This document shows, one piece after another, positions 48,201 through 59,000 of a DNA stretch of 64,000 bases (position 1 is the first letter of the stretch; each line of letters starts with the position of its first letter). A program made the position numbers and the translations under genes. This DNA is from Paragordius varius (taxonomy: Eukaryota > Nematomorpha): positions 5,828,001 to 5,892,000 of the forward strand of contig OZ176053.1 in assembly GCA_964247055.1 (NCBI GenBank), read 5' to 3'. The notes beneath the pieces were generated by a model. It saw nothing but the letters and a program-made list of their open reading frames with translations. It was not told the origin of the DNA and did not search any database.

Positions 48201-50004
48201 TTGTCATTCTAATTAATTTTGAACATTTTAGGGTTGACGAATTTTTATAGAGACTCTTAAAACTCTTTTGAAATCTAATATTTTTCCTTAGTTTTGATTA
48301 CATTTTAATTATTTGGAAGGCTATTATTTTTTAATGGTGTACATAGACTAACTAATGTAATTTTTGACTTGGTTTAATAGCGTTATCATTTTTTTATTAA
48401 CACAATATTTTTAGGAGAGACACCTGAAATTACTATTAAGCCATATAAATATAATTACTTGAGAAAAAAATGTGTACTTGCCTCCTAAATTTATGCAATA
48501 AATGATTACCAATTATTTTTACATATAATTTTTAACCCTAAATTTTATGTTTTTAGGTTATAATTATTTGTAGCAAACTCACACATCCCCCCTTTTTTTA
48601 TTTTTTTTACCTGGTGAACAAAAATTATAAAATGAAATTATCATTTTAATAGCATTCACAAAATTGGGCTTCCAATTTGCTATAAAACATTTTTTATTAA
48701 TAAAGCTTAGGTTAAGAATTTCATTTTGATATAGTAATATTTTGTATATATATAATATGGGTGCAATTTGTTGTTATCAGTGGTTTAGATGAATAAAAAG
48801 TCCCAATTTTATAAATATACACTATATTTCTCTGCATTTGACCAGTTTGATTTATGGTTTGTCGTTAAATTTAATTGTTACCATATATATTATATTATAT
48901 TTTTGTCATTTTGTAAATGCGCAAATAAGCGTTATATGTGATAGGATTTACCATTTTTTATGATACAGTAGCGTATGGCATAAAACAATATCAGTCCATA
49001 AAACAATAAAAAAATGTTTTTTTTAAAAAAAACAAGGCATTGGATATGTGTACATACAACTAGGCTTGTTTTTTAAAAAAAACATTTTTTTTATCCTTTT
49101 ATAGACTAATAATGTTTTATGCCATACGCTACTGTATATACCAACAATATTAATTTTCACATCTATTTATTTTTATGATACAATAATTTTATAGTGGTCA
49201 TTTGGCATAGTTTTGTGGGAACTCATGACGCGTGGTATAAATCCGTATCCTGACGTTAATAATTGGGACATTTTGACTTACCTTTCTTGTGGTCGTAGGC
49301 TTTTGCAACCACTTTACTGCCCAGATAATTTGTACGTATTTACTTTTTCAATTATTCTTAAAGCTAATTTAAAACGCACATAATTGACATTTTTTTAAAA
49401 TATGAAATAAAATTTTTAGCTTACTTTGTTTTCATGAATAAGAGGAAATTTAGCTAGGATTATAACTGGAGTCATTTTTTAAAATTGGTAGGCTTTCAAC
49501 GGTCGAACACTTATTATTTTATCGTAAAGAATAAGTAGAATTAAATTATTGTGTTGATTTTATCTATATAAAATGCTGTCCATAAATTTTTTAAATGCGT
49601 AGAACTATTTTTGGTCCAGTTTAATTCCGAATTCACAATACAAACATTTGATTTATGTTAAAATTGAATCTTTTAGATATCAACTGATGTTATCATGTTG
49701 GATGTCCGATCCTGCTGAAAGACCCACCTTTGAATCAATCATGGAAGAAATTCAATCAATCATTGAGGAATTAGCTTCAGAATCTATCAAAGATATTACG
49801 TACCATTATGATACGGCTTATTACATCTGTAATAACAATAATGAATTAATAGATGATAAACAACACTCAGCAGAATCGGTAGTTAGCCCTTCGAATGAAA
49901 CAATTACAAATAAGGATAATACTAAACTTAATAGGGGTCAAATCAGTTTTGAAATGACGGAAGAACGCCAAAAACGAGATACTGTCTCGGTTTGGGATTG
50001 TTAA
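36234..50004 (+). CDS. MET: MET/RON-family receptor tyrosine kinase (Sema-PSI-IPT-TM-kinase), thirteen exons
   Basis: Exons: 36234-37025, 37680-37839, 38077-38297, 38730-38927, 39240-39824, 39919-40640, 40745-41541, 41610-42272, 42347-43060, 43592-44033, 44730-44892, 49195-49331, 49677-50004. All phases agree; sum 5922 nt, about 1973 residues. The signal peptide [16 protein letters not shown] is followed by a Sema propeller ([31 protein letters not shown]), a PSI module near 557-620 (SCQQC, CGWC), IPT domains near 655-1150 (GGTEIYIYG), one membrane span near 1246-1268, a long juxtamembrane region, and the kinase. Kinase landmarks: [12 protein letters not shown] Lys near 1611, [17 protein letters not shown] activation-loop tyrosines, [28 protein letters not shown] and RON receive HGF-type ligands at the plasma membrane and drive growth and motility signalling. 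The C-tail has [10 protein letters not shown] where MET has its two docking tyrosines. The gene looks intact; it is larger than human MET (~1390) in the ectodomain and juxtamembrane region. Confidence 0.93.
37386..37661. mobile_element. MITE copy 4, adjacent to a splice acceptor
   Basis: TACCATTTACAATTCAAATT at the left, GGGTGAATTTGAACTGTAAA then TGGTA at the right, with 21-bp-like units on both sides and the shared core CTAATATAACTCATCATT. It lies in intron 1 of the kinase gene and ends 18 bp before exon 2 (37680). Confidence 0.85.
43173..43463. mobile_element. Short non-autonomous hAT element
   Basis: Left CAAGGGTGTCTAATTT with GCGGGCCGCATTT, right TGTTGGACACCCCTG. The termini match the autonomous-type hAT in WDR82. 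Flanks ATTTAGAC and ACGTAGTC agree at 5 of 8 positions, a decayed target duplication. It is 291 bp long and sits in intron 9 of the kinase gene (43061-43591). Confidence 0.75.
44034..44729. other. Kinase gene intron 10, nothing recognised
   Basis: 696 bp of AT-rich intron between the HRDLAARN exon and the DFG exon. Confidence 0.8.
45916..47518. mobile_element. Non-autonomous hAT element carrying satellite sequence
   Basis: Ends CAGGGCTTCTTAAAC and GTTTAAGAAGGTCTG are inverted, each next to a CGACCCC tract (CCCGACCCCATTT, TCGCGACCCCAAATGGGG). Flanking 8-mers ACTTACGG (45908-45915) and CCTTACGG (47519-47526) match at 7 of 8, an hAT-type target duplication. It is 1603 bp with no transposase. 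Its interior at about 46540-47332 is a second block of the same satellite family, including the 450-bp left-edge module of array 1 in inverted orientation. Confidence 0.85.
46540..47332 (-). repeat. Satellite-family block inside the hAT
   Basis: Minus-strand homologue of 15152-16300. Shared words include GGGCCCGAACTGGGGGCCTA (complement of TAGGCCCCCAGTTCGGGCCC), GGAGCGGGTAAAAAG, and CATTTTCCATTTTTATAAAT at its outer edge. Repeat units of ~160 bp precede the module. Confidence 0.85.
48966..49134. mobile_element. Hairpin MITE, 169 bp, TA-flanked
   Basis: CAGTAGCGTATGGCATAAAA on the left and TTTTATGCCATACGCTACTG on the right form a near-perfect inverted repeat that also covers the internal AACATTTTTTT/AAAAAAATGTT parts, flanked by TA on both sides. 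This is the structure of a Tc1/mariner-type MITE. It ends 60 bp before the WSFG exon of the kinase gene. Confidence 0.88.
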
Positions 50005-50171
50005 AGATTTTTATGCAATTTTTCAACTACAAACATTAATAACATTCCTATCTTCCGCTATAATTAGTGCATTTATGGACTGTTTTATGCAAATTTATGA
50101 CATATTTTTAACTTATTTTTTTATCCGAATTTTTAAAAATTTTTACTATGCACATTTTATTTAGTAATCCA

Positions 50172-50194
50172 TTTATTTTTTCTAATACAATAAA
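50172..50194. terminator. Crossing polyadenylation signals of the kinase and nuclear receptor genes
   Basis: AATAAA on the plus strand at 50189-50194, 185 nt after the kinase stop. AATAAA on the minus strand at 50172-50177, 152 nt after the nuclear receptor stop. Since cleavage follows the signals, the two 3' UTRs should overlap by a few tens of bases. Confidence 0.6.
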
Positions 50195-50328
50195 TTATCA
50201 CATGCGTGTTGGACACATACAACAAATTTAGGGTTAATTATCAAAAAATATTTTTTTTGTTGAAAAAAAAAAACAAAAACAAATATGCTCATATAGTTTG
50301 TCAAAATATATCATGTAAAAGTTTTTTC

Positions 50329-53051
50329 TTATACAATAATTGCTGTTTCTCGGTTAAGTTTTGTTGATGCCATACCATTTGAAATCAAATTATTTTTATC
50401 GTTATTACGCGCCGGATAAATTTTAAGGTTCAGTATGGCATCCTCTGATGAAGATTGGTTCGTTGAGGATTCTGGTGAAAGTTCTGTTTTATCACTGGTC
50501 GTATCTGATGTGTGATGAAGTTTATCGCTACTTACTGTTTCATTTATTGGGCTCATATTTCCACATTTAAACCAATGTGGAGTATTTACAAAATTATCGG
50601 GCTGTTGACTATCAGAGTTAATACGGGAACTATTTATCAGGGTCGTAGATGCAGGGGAAAATTCTCCTCGCAAAAATTTTATATAATAGTTATTTAACCA
50701 CCAATTCATATACGAATGTGTCAGTAATGAGTTATTATTTGCCACATTGAGATTCGATTTCATATTGTAAGTACAGTGAATATTATTGCTAACATAATTT
50801 TGGGTATCCGCAGACCCATTAACCAAAGATTCTATGCTATGTTTGATTCCATGATTAGTTACAAATGACTTTGTTCCCTTTTCATTATTTTTGTGTAGGG
50901 GTTTCTCCAATACTGCCTCTACTTTTTTAGGAGTAATCATGTTGATTGCTTCTGGATTAGAGTCATCTTGGGAAATATCATTATCACCAAGACCAAAAGT
51001 GTTTCTCTCTCTATGTGTCAAAGGACTATTATTAACATCAAGGAGGCTGGGCTGAAAATATTGCGAAAACGAATGGTTCAAATATTGCATAAAGTATGGA
51101 GACGAGGCATAAAATTGGGCCACCGATTTTATCCAGTTGGCTGTTTCATTTTCTTTGTTGACTGCTGGTGAATGAGAATCTCTTGTTTGAAAATTGATTG
51201 GACTTATTTTTTTACTTATTGAAGGAGATAATGTATTTGTCATCTTTTTACGGTTAAGTGCGACACTTTCTTGATGTATGTAAGCTGTGATAGATGTTGA
51301 ACTTGAGTTATTACTTGTGCTTGAAAAGTTTCCTTGACTTTCTTCCCCTACCTTAGTAGTTAACATGGCAAAATTTAGTATTTCAGACGCTCCCGACGAC
51401 CGACTGACCCCCGAATTTGTGCCAATATGATCTCTTTTTATTTTCTTAATTTTGGCGCCACTATTTTTGCCGTTTGTCGTAGGTTCCCCAAAACCTTCAA
51501 ATTCTGAACTATCATTTAATTCTTGATTTGAGCCATTATTACATCTGGTCTGGTTAAGGCTATGGTTTCGTGGACCCCGTTCATGTTGTACCGCTATAAT
51601 ATTTTAGAAACATATATAATTTGGTTTTTAAAAAAAGTTATCTGTTGAAAATAAAAGATGTTAAATGTTCTAATATAGTATGTTTTGTCCATGAACCGTA
51701 AACTTAATTAACTTAGCGACTAATAACTTTTACCTTATTAATATTATCAAAGCGTTTCTCACAAGTACCGACAAACTTTTCTAGTATATTAACAAATTAA
51801 CTAAAAATATACTTATTTTAACATTTATAATAACAACACATTCAAATAATTATTTTTTTCTTCAAAAACATGCTTAAAAAGTTTAATAATGAAAACACAC
51901 AAAACAACTTTTAAATAACTTTATTTTGAGAATAATTATTTTAATTTTCATTAAATGTAACTAAGTGTCGTTTAAAGTCCAGATTTTTTGTTAAAGGTAA
52001 TTTATATTAAAATGATGAAACATAAAAATGGCTGGCTGGTAGAATTATAAGATAAAATAAATGTTAATTTTTTTATTCGCTCGACATACTGGCGTTGCTT
52101 ATATTTTTAGCCATTTAATTATTACAAAAATTATATGAAAATTATCGTTGAAAATATGTAATTATATTTTTTTACACTATTAAAATGATATTATACAAAA
52201 AATGTGTTCTTTAGTACAAGTGCCAAAAAAACAAATTAAAAACATATAAAAGTCGTTAGAAAAATTAATTGAAGTTATATATTTGGATACAGGTAAATAT
52301 CAAGTTTATGTGTGTACACGTGATATTGAACGCGAAATTATTAATTTTGATTAATATTTTCCAAAAAAAATTTTTTAAAGCTGTTTTTTAACAGTTAGGA
52401 TTTTAATAAAGTAGTTTTTATGGGTTATAAGAAATCCCTCCCGCTTGTAATGAGCCTTTTAAATTCGTGCCTATAAAATAATCAGATCATGCTGATGATG
52501 AAGTACTTTTACTGATTTTTTTTCATGTTCTAATGTTTAAGTTGACTTTACTTTTTCCACCCTAGATTGTGGTTATTTTTATAAAAAAATAAATTACAAT
52601 CAATTTTTAAAACCGATTATTAATTAATTTATATTTATTTTAAATATTTCTCAAAATGGAGGTCCTGATATATTATATTAAGACATGTCTTTTTCCCAAC
52701 AAGTGGCGTCATTTGGGGATCCACTTTATATTATATTGGATGGTAGCTTATAAAATAATATGATATATTTGAAAATAAATCGTTCGCTCTGAGCATCTGA
52801 TAAATACTAAAGATTTTTTTGTTCTAATCACATTAATTTGGGTAAAACTTGTGTGATAAGTCTTTTCTAATTTTAACCCAACGAATGTATAAATCCGTTT
52901 TATAAAATAAATTACCCTCTTTATTCATGCCAGCTTTCAGGCAACGTATTAAACGACAAGATCGACATTGGTTCCGGTGAGTTTTATCCATCAAACATTG
53001 CCCCTTAACTTTTCCTTTGCATTGATATTCTCGATTTCTCCTAATTGATCT
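50329..53051 (-). CDS. NR2E1: NR2E (tailless/TLX-like) nuclear receptor, two 3' exons; first-finger exon outside the window
   Basis: Exons 52916-53051 and 50329-51593, joined in phase 1. The first encodes the second C4 zinc finger and its flanks (SIRRNREYQCKGKVKGQC, MDKTHRNQCRSCRL, CLKAGMNKE). The second starts AVQHERGPRN, the NR2E C-terminal extension of the DNA-binding domain. Seven residues between the first two finger cysteines (CKGKVKGQC) fit tailless/TLX better than dissatisfaction. These receptors are nuclear repressors in neural and eye development, by family knowledge. The remaining ~410 residues are Ser/Asn-rich and I see no ligand-binding domain; the tail ends RETAIIV before a stop. 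A GTATAAG donor overlaps the last codons (GT at 50334/50333), so a further exon is conceivable, but I find none on this strand between 28.5 and 50.3 kb. The P-box exon must lie upstream of 53051; I did not find it before 64000, implying an intron longer than 10.9 kb. Confidence 0.85.
51594..52915. other. Nuclear receptor intron, nothing recognised
   Basis: 1.32 kb of AT-rich intron between the second-finger exon and the tail exon. Confidence 0.8.
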
Positions 53052-56000
53052 CTGTATAATAGATAAAAATGTATCTAAAATAAAAGATTATCAGCTAGTG
53101 ATCAATTTATTTAAAGAATTTTAAAAAAATATAATTTTCGGTAATTTTATGTTCATTAATAAAAACACAAACCATATATATATTTCAAATGTAACTGGTT
53201 CTAAATAAGTTTTACAAATTTAGATAAAATTTTATTAAATAAAAGTTTTTGATATTTTATTTAGCCAGAGAGATTGACTCAAAAATGTCCATTATTGATT
53301 AAAATGCTTAAACCATAAATGTAATCGGTTATTTTATTAATGTGACCTTAAAAACAAATGATTTGCTAATTTCTATCGATATATTTAAATTGGCCTTTTC
53401 TACAAAAATATATTATTTCGCGCTTAAAAGGCACAGTATCTAGCTTATTTAGATAAATCATCTCTTTATTTAAGGTTCATGTGTGAAAAGAAGTCATACT
53501 AAAACAATATGAATAATGTACTTTTTCAATTAAAAAACAATATTTTAATCAAATATTTACTTAAACTCATATAATTTGTGGGAATATCGGACCCTTTTTA
53601 AATAATGAATACTTTTAAAAAGTCAGAACAAAGAAATCTAGTGAATACATGGTATTTCTACCAAAAAAAGTAAAAATTTTAATCTAAAAAACTTTCTTAC
53701 CATTATTCTCAAAGTCGATTTACTACTAATTTTTTTAAATTAGTTTTAAGTGCCAGCAAGACCACCAAAAAAATAATTATAATAAAAAAGAATATTGTCA
53801 ATCGATTGTTTTATGTATATGTATATAAATATAATTTATATAAAAAATTTCAAGTATTTTTGGCTTAATAAAGTTTTGATTGAAAACATTTATGTTATGT
53901 TTTTTTCCTCCATCTTAATAAACCATTTCTAGTGTCTTGAAAGATTAATGTTAGACAAGTAGGCTTTATTCTATCTAGTATATACACTTATAATATTGAT
54001 TGCTATTGATTAGGGTTTCTAATTATAAATACTAATAATTTTTTATAAGTTATTTGTGGTGGAACATTCTGACACTTAAGGTTGATAAAGGTAATTTTTA
54101 GAAAGGCAGCCTTTTTTATAGAAAAAAAAAGAATTAAGATTAAAGAAAAAATAATATGTTACAATATTTAACATTTTAATACTTTTTGGTAAATACTGAA
54201 AAAAAAAACAAGATTATAATGGGATTTTATAATACATATTATAGAATAGTATTAAAATTAACTTATATACATTTTCTAACTTTTAATTATTATAACAATT
54301 TGTCAAACTTAGTATAGGGGTATTTGATTTTATAAATGTATTATAATAAGCTAGACACTTAGGGGTCTTGTTAAAATTTATTATAAATATATATATATTT
54401 TAATTTCAAACTGCAAAATCCAAATTAAATATGGTTAAAATAAATTTTATAATAACATATATATATAGAACACATACTTTAAAGAATCCAGCACACCTAA
54501 AAATATAAAAAAATTATATAATTTTATTTATATAGTAAAATTAAATTTAATACTGATTTAATTTTTAAAATTATTCAAAAAAACAATATTTTTTAATATA
54601 TAATTGGCAGATGTCAGGCATAGTCACTAAATTTTGTAATTTGGTTTATAATATCAATTATCATTTCAATGTACGATATTTTTAACCATATTGAAACGTA
54701 TATCTATATATAGATTTTATAATTAATCAATTTAGTGAATTATAAGTTCCATATGCTGGTAAAACGGATATTAGAGAATTGAAATTGTATTTTATAATGG
54801 ATAGCAATACACATGCCTTTTAACATGTCTCTAATTTATAATCTTTGATAGTTTTATTGGTAAAATTCCTCCGGTATATGGATAATTAATTAAAAATATT
54901 ATGTCTATTGCATATTATGTATAATATAAGCGGTCAGAAAACAAATTAAAACACATTTAAATAGTCGAGGATTTGATGTATTTTAATTTTATTGCAAAAT
55001 AGTTAATTTGATTATTTAAGAATTATAGCATTTTCAGCTTGCTATAATTGTGGTATTTTATACGATATAAACACAAACGGGCTTGTCCTGAAAATTTAGG
55101 CCATTCTTACAACTTTTACTGTGAAAATTAAATAAAACCAAATGACAAATATTTTTTTTAAAAGACAATCATATTTTTCTATTCGTGTTTTTTTTCAATA
55201 TGTAATTCATCGTGGTCTGCAAAATGGAAAAAAGAGATTAAAATCCTAATTAATAGTTTAGGGCCAAATTAGGTTAAATAGTAGGGTTGTTTTTTAATAT
55301 AATTTTGCTTAATTTTTACGTTCTGTAGGGTTTGTGATTTGTTTCTCCGTTAATATATTAGATCATCATTTTAATTCGCAAAATAATATTGTAAAAAAAC
55401 CTTGCAAAGTAAATAATTTAATGTTTACCCGTCACAAGAAAATATTCCATAGTGCTTCCCAGAAGAGTTGTCATTGCACACGACACAAGGAATGTCCAAC
55501 AAAATACGATCTAAACAGGAAATATCGTTAAATAAAAATAAGAAATTTTCTACCTAAATGTAACTCAAATTTAGGCAAAACATTTAATACTCAAGCATGA
55601 AATTGAATCATGTTATAAAAATTAAAGTCAAATTCCGTTTTGAAACTTTAATATATTAATGTATAACGTGTACTTAAAAGAGTCAGACACTTTTCGAGTA
55701 TTTCTATTCAAAGATACATTAATATTTTGACGGGGAACATCTAATAAAATTAAATAAATTTTAAATTCGATTATAAATGATTTTGTTAAAGTGATAAATT
55801 TGAATTCTAATAATATTGAATGTTAACAGAGGCTTAGCTTGCATTTCTGGTGTCCGGTCTATGAATCCGTGATGGCGCCCCCTGCCCCCTCCATACATGC
55901 CTCTCTTTTTTAAAAAATAATCAAATTTATTCATACAAAAATGCTTACTAGATATTCTGAATTTTTCTTCCATTGATAAAAATTAAAGCTTCCAGGGTTA

Positions 56001-59000
56001 TTCGCAAAAATTAAAGTAACTCATGAAAAATATATCCATTAAATTAAGTGGTGTCTTTTCCGAAAATCATTTATATTGACTAATATTATTTAAGTATACT
56101 GAAAAAATTTATGTCAAAATAAAAATTACAAGTATATATTTGATAAAACTGAAAAATACATATAAAAATGTGACAATTGAGTTGACAATATGTAATGTAA
56201 AACGAGAAATGGATATGGCCATTAAATATGATTGTCATTTATACTTATATACATGTATATTAATAGTGCTCGTTGTCCTTACTTTTAAAAACTTTTTTAA
56301 AAACTTTCGGTATATAATTGCCTTTTATAAAGTTTCCAAATTTTATTTTACGATATAACAGGATTGATTCAAACATATGGAAAATATTAGATGCACACAT
56401 TTTTAAGGTAGCATTTGGTGTATTGGACGGAATCATGTTATTAATTTGTGATCATAATAAAACATATTTTTTGATTTTTCGATATTGACGTTTCCGTAAC
56501 TTGATATATATATTTACTAAAATTTTTCTTAAATATGGTATCTTTAAGATATAATCCATATTTGTTTATATATAATGTTGATTGGAACGTCAAAAAGCCA
56601 ATTCTTTTTGACCATTTTTGAACTAGAGGTATATGTTCATAAAAAACACAAGTTATGTTAAATTTTTTTAGAACTCTGAACTTTCAATATCATCAGAGGC
56701 ATCATTATCTGGAATATCAATTTATAAACATTTAAAAGAGTAAGAAAGTTATATAGATTAAACAAAATTTTCGGCTATCAAGGTTACAAAGCTTAGCAAA
56801 TTAGTTCGTCAAATTTTCTTAGCCACCCATATATTGCAACTGCCTTTTTCCATAATCGCCTTAATTGTAGGGAAAACACAGGGCTCATTATCCAAATCTT
56901 GATTAACCTTTTTAAATGTTTTATTTTTTGTAAACATTAATTTCTAAAAAGAAATCGACCATATTCATATAAAACAACGTATATTTTTTATATGGTAATT
57001 TACGGTGTAACACAGTAAAGTTAACACAACAACCAGATAGAATATTAAAACGAAATATAATAAACTGTGTGATATGGAAAACTTTTTGTCTAGAATATAA
57101 CCATACCACCCTATTTTGTGAAAAGTAGCAACTTAAAACTTTTTTAAATAAAAGTGCATGATAAACATGGCACAAATAGATCTAAGCTCTTATTCTAAAT
57201 AAGTTTATATGAAATTGTGGTAAATTTCAAAATTTTTAAAATCATCAAAATGTGCGAAAAAAGTGTTTTCTAATATTTTAAAATCATGTATGTTTCCCCT
57301 TGTTTTAAAGCATATGTGATATCCTTCAACTATTTTGTATAAAATTAATTTTAAAGTACTTTCTAAAATTTATTTATAGAAAAATATTATTGCGTAATCT
57401 CGGCTCTTTGTGTTTGCAAGAAAATTAGCCCGTTTTGGGGAGAAAAACATCATTTAATTAGAACCTTTTAACCTTTTTATGATACATTAAGGTATTGATT
57501 TGCTTTATCACTTCATTATCTTGAGTTGTATGTGAAGATTTTGGGGTATATGAAATTCCCTGTAAATCTAAATTAATATAAAATAACACTAATAGGCATT
57601 TCGAAAATATGAATATCAATCATTAAACTTCTAGATCAAAAATATATTTTTTATAATTTTTTAACCTTTAGCGTTTAAATAATAGGTGGCATAAAATCTA
57701 ATTGAATGAACAGCTGATATTTATATTTATAATGATCAAATGTCAAAATATAAGCGATATTTTTATATATTAATTTTTAAATTATACGTTTATCAAGCCT
57801 TTTTGGCTGGGAAAATCAAATTTTTTTGGGGACTAAAAACATGAGGGTTTATATTTGTCGTTCGTTTAAAAATAAATAATTTAATGCGCTTAAAAGGCCA
57901 TAAATTCAAATTTTTAATTTGAGTATATCAAAATTCTTTTTTAATTATTTATATTTAAAGCTTATGCAAAAAGGAAGGATATTTAAATAAATTTTGTGAA
58001 ACAAATCATTTCCATCGAAAAATATTTAGCATAGAGCTAATTTTGCTTTTTCGATATAGATACTTTACTGTAAAAGTAAAAATACCTTTTTAAATGATTA
58101 TGCCCAAAACCAAAAGCATCATAAATTTACTGTATATTTTATCCGATTTTATAATATAAGAATAATTTTTATGGGCTCTAATATTGTACACTGTGTTATA
58201 CACAATACGCCTTTGATAAATATGAAGTTTTAATACAACTTATTTAAAGCATTAATGATATGTTGTACATTTTTAATAACGCTACAAATCATTTCCTATT
58301 TTAAAATTTTGATCTTTTTTAATTTGTATATCAAAGGACGAAATTAGCTATCCTCGTGTTTGAGTTTTTTTTATTTTTTGAAACATTTGTGTCACTACCA
58401 AAGTTAACATAGGATCGGCATTTTTAAGTTGGGGAATTACAATGTATTTTTGTAAATATTGCCATAAATTAATTTTAAAAACTATATATTTTGCTAAGCG
58501 AAGTAAATACCTAAACTCATTTCAATTTAAATAATAAAACTCATTTTCATTTTGATATTTTATGCATAGTATTTAAGATAAATTTTAACATGTCTCATAT
58601 GTAGGATAAAAACGTGTCAATTTACTTAAAATTAAATGTATGTCCACAAAATTGATATTAAAAATCAAAATCAATTTTATTTAACAAATGAACCAGTTTC
58701 ATTTATAAAGTTAAGAGCATTTTGTCTTCTTGTTTATATAAACTTTCATTCAGAATGGGAACATGAGAATTTCTATTTTGCAAGAAAAAGATTGTTGAAT
58801 ACTGGCTAACCTTTAAATTAAAAATAAAAAATATTTTTTTTGAAAAAAGATATGTAGATTGGCTAAGTTGGTCGTTTTTATAAATAAGGTAAATTGTTGG
58901 TAACACCAGATTATTAGATATAAAAGTTACGTCATTAAGGTACTTTTAAAAAGTGTTTAGTTAACCTCAAATCAAAAATTAAAAGGATATTTTCATAAAT

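Noticed and set aside
28771-51593. Nuclear receptor ligand-binding domain nested antisense in the kinase introns
   Set aside because: I read the minus strand of introns 44034-44729 and 44893-49194 and of 50005-50328 and saw only repeats and AT-rich noise, nothing like a ligand-binding domain.
55334-55531. Open frame of 65 codons with Cys/His residues, considered as the first zinc finger of the nuclear receptor
   Set aside because: Wrong strand, and the cysteine spacing does not fit a C4 finger or the P-box CDGCSGFFK pattern.
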